From: Candidatus Methanocomedens sp.
GTDB lineage: Archaea > Halobacteriota > Methanosarcinia > Methanosarcinales > Methanocomedenaceae
Reading direction: 5' to 3'
Assembly: GCA_009649835.1 (NCBI GenBank)
Contig: PYCK01000108.1
Span: forward strand, 1 to 7,480
Length of the DNA stretch: 7,480 bases
Below the pieces are notes generated by a model. The model searched no databases and was not told the origin of the DNA. It worked only from the letters and a program-made list of their open reading frames with translations. Shown here piece by piece: positions 5,286 to 7,480 of this stretch (its first letter is position 1; the number at the start of each line of letters is the position of its first letter). The position numbers were made by a program, and so were the translations under genes.

Positions 5286-6182
5286 ATGCCTGCGGCACTT
5301 GAACCACTTGTGGATGAACCAGGCCTGGTTGTTGAGAATAACATCAGGGTACTGGTGGTGGCTGATATCCATCTCGGTATAGAGTGGGACCTGGGCAACA
5401 GCGGCATAGTGGTCCCAAGCCAGTCCGGCCAGGCGCTTGCAAAGATAATGGAATATATTGACGCAACATCACCTGAGCGGGTCGTGCTGCTTGGGGATGT
5501 GAAACATAATGTGCCCCTGATATCCTGGCAGGAAAGAGAGGAAGTGCCCCATTTCCTTGAAAGCATAGCAAAAAGGACAGCGGTTGATATAGTGCCAGGC
5601 AATCATGATGGAGACATGGAATTCCTGCTGCGGCGCATTTTGCCCGGACTTGAAGTTACACTGCAACCTGCCAGGGGTTTTGTGCTGGACGGTGTCGGGT
5701 ACTTCCACGGCCACACCTGGCCCGACCCTGGATTGCTCTCGTGCGACCACATTGTAATGGCCCATAACCACCCCACCATCAGGTTTACTGACCCACTTGG
5801 TTCCAGCAGTGCCGAGCCTGCCTGGATACGCACCCGGTTGAACTACAAGGTACTGGAAGCACATTTTAAGGCTAAAGCGGGAGACCTGCCCTGGTCTGAC
5901 CCTGAAGTGGTGATCATGCCAGCCTTCTGCCAGCTATGCGGTGGTGTTGCATTCAATGAATCGCTGCACGACGACCTGCTGGGTCCTGTGTTCTCCTCAG
6001 GGGCAGTGGAACTGGACAGTGCGCAGGCATACTTGCTGGACGGCACCAGACTGGGAAAACTAAGTGACCTGAGAAAACTGGGTATAACAAAAAAAAGACC
6101 AGATAAGAGGGGTAAGGGGGGTAAAAGAGCAAGAAGTAAAAGCAGCACAAGCAGTAAAAGCAGTACGAGTAGCACAAGCTGA
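5286..6182 (+). CDS. SbcD-related archaeal metallophosphoesterase
   Basis: The product is a 298-residue calcineurin-like phosphoesterase of the archaeal SbcD-related group. Metal-binding motifs appear in order: DIHLG (Asp27, His29), GDVKHN (Asp71), GNHDGD (Asn106, His107, Asp108), HGH (141-143) and AHNHP (159-163). The enzyme should therefore hold two metal ions and hydrolyse phosphodiester or phosphomonoester bonds; the substrate is not known. The body ends near residue 268. It is followed by a basic section (KKRPDKRGKGGKRAR, 269-283) and a low-complexity tail built from SKSSTS units, encoded by 18-bp DNA repeats. Such a tail is not part of the catalytic fold and may bind nucleic acid or be disordered. 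The ATG is fixed by the TATA box 26 bp upstream. The gene converges on rnz with only ten bases between stop codons. Confidence 0.87.
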   Translation: MPAALEPLVDEPGLVVENNIRVLVVADIHLGIEWDLGNSGIVVPSQSGQALAKIMEYIDATSPERVVLLGDVKHNVPLISWQEREEVPHFLESIAKRTAVDIVPGNHDGDMEFLLRRILPGLEVTLQPARGFVLDGVGYFHGHTWPDPGLLSCDHIVMAHNHPTIRFTDPLGSSSAEPAWIRTRLNYKVLEAHFKAKAGDLPWSDPEVVIMPAFCQLCGGVAFNESLHDDLLGPVFSSGAVELDSAQAYLLDGTRLGKLSDLRKLGITKKRPDKRGKGGKRARSKSSTSSKSSTSSTS

Positions 6183-6188
6183 ACAAGT
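6135..6188 (+). repeat. 18-bp tandem repeats spanning the phosphoesterase stop codon
   Basis: Three imperfect 18-base units lie head to tail at 6135-6152, 6153-6170 and 6171-6188. The first two encode SKSSTS each. The third begins AGCACAAGC and contains the TGA stop (6180-6182), then continues as ACAAGT, so the array runs past the end of the reading frame. Each unit is itself made of related nine-base halves. Replication slippage is the likely origin, and copy number may vary between strains. Confidence 0.7.
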
Positions 6189-6192
6189 AGTA

Positions 6193-7110
6193 CTAATCGT
6201 CACGGTAAGGAATCTCGATCTCCATGAACTCGGTGGCGATACTCACGTTCTCGAATTCTTTTTTTGCATCTTCCAGCAGCTGGGAGGTATCATCCGAATA
6301 CCTTGAACTGATATGTGTCAACACAAGTTGATGCACATTTGCCAGGGATGCCATGGATGCAGCCTCGCCTGCTGTGGAGTGTTGGGTTTGATTAGCCCAT
6401 TCCACCATATCATCGGCAAAGGTACCGTCGTGGATCAGCAGGTCCGCCTTATTACTTGCAACAAAAATTCCGCCGCAGGGTCTTGTATCACCTGAATATA
6501 CGACCTTCCGTCCCGGCCGCGGCTGCCCCACAATATCACTACTTTTTATGATCCTGCCGTTTACCTCTACATCTTCCCCATTGTGCAGGCGCTTGAACAG
6601 GGGGCCTGGCGGTACACCAAGTTCATCGGCTTTCACACGATCGAACCGTCCGGGGCGCTCTTTTTCTACAAGTGCATAACCAATGGATGCCACACTATGT
6701 TCGGTCTTTAAGGCTTCGATATAATAGTCGCCCCTGTCCACCTTATCCCCTGGATATAATTCTATTGCCTTGATGTTATATTTCAATTTGTAGAACCCCA
6801 TGGCCGTCATCATCCTGACAAATTCTTCGACCCAGTGGGGACCGTATATCTTCAGGGGTTCGGTGCGGCCGTTAAAGTTCATGGTCTGTATAAGGCCGGG
6901 TATGCCAAGGATATGGTCTGCATGGAAATGTGTGACAAAGATCGAGGTCAGGTTACCCATACCTGTTTTTGCACGCATCATCTGCTGCTGGGTACCTTCA
7001 CCGCAATCGAACAGCATAAGCTCACCCTTCCTGTTCACAAGTACGGCCGGAGGATTGCGCTCAGGTGTGGGAATACTGCCTGCCGTGCCAAGGAATATCA
7101 CTCGAAGCAT
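6193..7110 (-). CDS. rnz: Ribonuclease Z (tRNA 3' endonuclease)
   Basis: RNase Z cuts tRNA precursors just after the discriminator base, so that CCA can be added. The product is 305 residues, the normal length of the short form. It is a metallo-beta-lactamase fold protein. Visible features are the N-terminal FLGTAGSIPTPERNPP (6-21), FDCGEGTQQQ (34-43), the zinc motif THFHADH (60-66), His138 in KTEHSV, Asp208 in YSGDTRP, HDGTF (227-231), HSTAGEAA (244-251) and His266 in THISSRYS. PPGPLFKRLHNGE (167-179) matches the conserved family stretch after the exosite. No Shine-Dalgarno sequence precedes the ATG at 7110. A TATA-like TTTATAGA (complement of 7147-7154) lies close upstream, so it may have its own promoter or be read from the gene 37 bp upstream. 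Confidence 0.95.
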   Translation of the reverse strand: MLRVIFLGTAGSIPTPERNPPAVLVNRKGELMLFDCGEGTQQQMMRAKTGMGNLTSIFVTHFHADHILGIPGLIQTMNFNGRTEPLKIYGPHWVEEFVRMMTAMGFYKLKYNIKAIELYPGDKVDRGDYYIEALKTEHSVASIGYALVEKERPGRFDRVKADELGVPPGPLFKRLHNGEDVEVNGRIIKSSDIVGQPRPGRKVVYSGDTRPCGGIFVASNKADLLIHDGTFADDMVEWANQTQHSTAGEAASMASLANVHQLVLTHISSRYSDDTSQLLEDAKKEFENVSIATEFMEIEIPYRDD

Positions 7111-7147
7111 CAGGTAGTTTTATGTTATCTTTGTTATTAAATAATAT

Positions 7148-7468
7148 CTATAAATTTTTCAATTTTGATATGACAGATTCCACTTTTTCATCTAACCCTT
7201 TGTATCCCTTCAAGCGATGGTCTATGGTGATGTGTATCACTACCCGGTTTACTCCCATATCCATAACAGCATCATGGGCAGCTTTACATGCATTAAATAC
7301 CTGGTCTATGTTCTTGGCCTGTATGGCCGTACCCATGGGTGTAACCTGGTACTGTACACCTTTATTATCAAGTGCCTTTACAGCAGATGAAATGTAGCTG
7401 CTCAGGGAATCATTACCTCCTCCTACCACTGCAATCTGGAGTTCTGCAGTTACAATACTCTCAGCCAT
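7148..7468 (-). CDS. MTH1187 family thiamine-binding-like protein (DUF77)
   Basis: The product is a 106-residue cytoplasmic protein of the MTH1187/YkoF-like family, small ferredoxin-fold proteins some of which bind thiamine or related compounds. Family features include the N-terminal strand ESIVTAELQIAVVGGG (3-18), the helix ending VKALDNKGVQYQVTPMGTAI (30-49 region) and the strand VNRVVIHITIDHRL (73-86). The physiological ligand is not known in archaea. The ATG at 7468 is preceded by GGGGG with about seven-base spacing as a possible ribosome binding site. The window ends 12 bp upstream, so its promoter is not visible. It lies 37 bp upstream of rnz on the same strand and could be co-transcribed with it. 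Confidence 0.88.
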   Translation of the reverse strand: MAESIVTAELQIAVVGGGNDSLSSYISSAVKALDNKGVQYQVTPMGTAIQAKNIDQVFNACKAAHDAVMDMGVNRVVIHITIDHRLKGYKGLDEKVESVISKLKNL

Positions 7469-7480
7469 TAAATTGCCCCC

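Noticed and set aside
5843..6186. Minus-strand open frames rich in Leu or Cys/Phe/Tyr that look like membrane peptides
   Set aside because: They are the reverse reading of the Lys/Ser/Thr repeat tail of the phosphoesterase gene; the hydrophobicity is an artefact of that repeat.

Overview
The window looks like a chromosomal segment of a methanogen-related euryarchaeon, probably Methanosarcinales/ANME-2-like or a close relative; that placement is inferred from gene content, not from a search. The evidence is a dihydroneopterin aldolase of the tetrahydromethanopterin pathway (MptD), a DUF211 protein, an archaeal type IV prepilin/preflagellin peptidase, an SbcD-related archaeal phosphoesterase, RNase Z, tRNA genes without encoded CCA, and TATA boxes placed about 26 bp before start codons, as expected for leaderless archaeal mRNAs.

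Layout, left to right. (1) 84-471, minus strand: a DUF211 gene followed 12 bp later by tRNA-Leu(CAA). (2) 472-727: intergenic, holding the outward promoters of DUF211 and of tRNA-Gly(TCC) at 728-799. (3) 811-2730, minus strand: a three-gene cluster, hgcA, hgcB and a nitroreductase-family gene. (4) 2731-2879: a divergent control region with two overlapping dyads. (5) 2880-4017, plus strand: mptD and the prepilin peptidase gene, 13 bp apart. (6) 4018-4171: a convergent intergenic region with a long imperfect hairpin. (7) 4172-5146, minus strand: a radical SAM protein with a twitch-like auxiliary cluster signature. (8) 5147-5285: a divergent promoter region with repeated CAGGTC half-sites. (9) 5286-6182, plus strand: the metallophosphoesterase, ending in a repeat-encoded Lys/Ser/Thr tail. 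(10) 6193-7468, minus strand: an MTH1187/DUF77 thiamine-binding-like gene followed by rnz.

The main result is the hgcA-hgcB pair, the signature of microbial mercury methylation. HgcA carries the cap-helix motif NVWCAAGKGTFGT with the cobalt-ligating Cys94, followed by a hydrophobic membrane domain. HgcB is a 95-residue two-[4Fe-4S] ferredoxin with a lone conserved Cys70 and a terminal Cys-Cys pair. The two genes abut or overlap, and a flavin nitroreductase follows in the same direction. The adjacent mptD gene links the locus to a host with C1/tetrahydromethanopterin metabolism, the kind of organism that could feed methyl groups to a corrinoid protein. The remaining genes are mostly housekeeping: tRNAs, tRNA 3'-end processing, pterin synthesis and surface-filament assembly.
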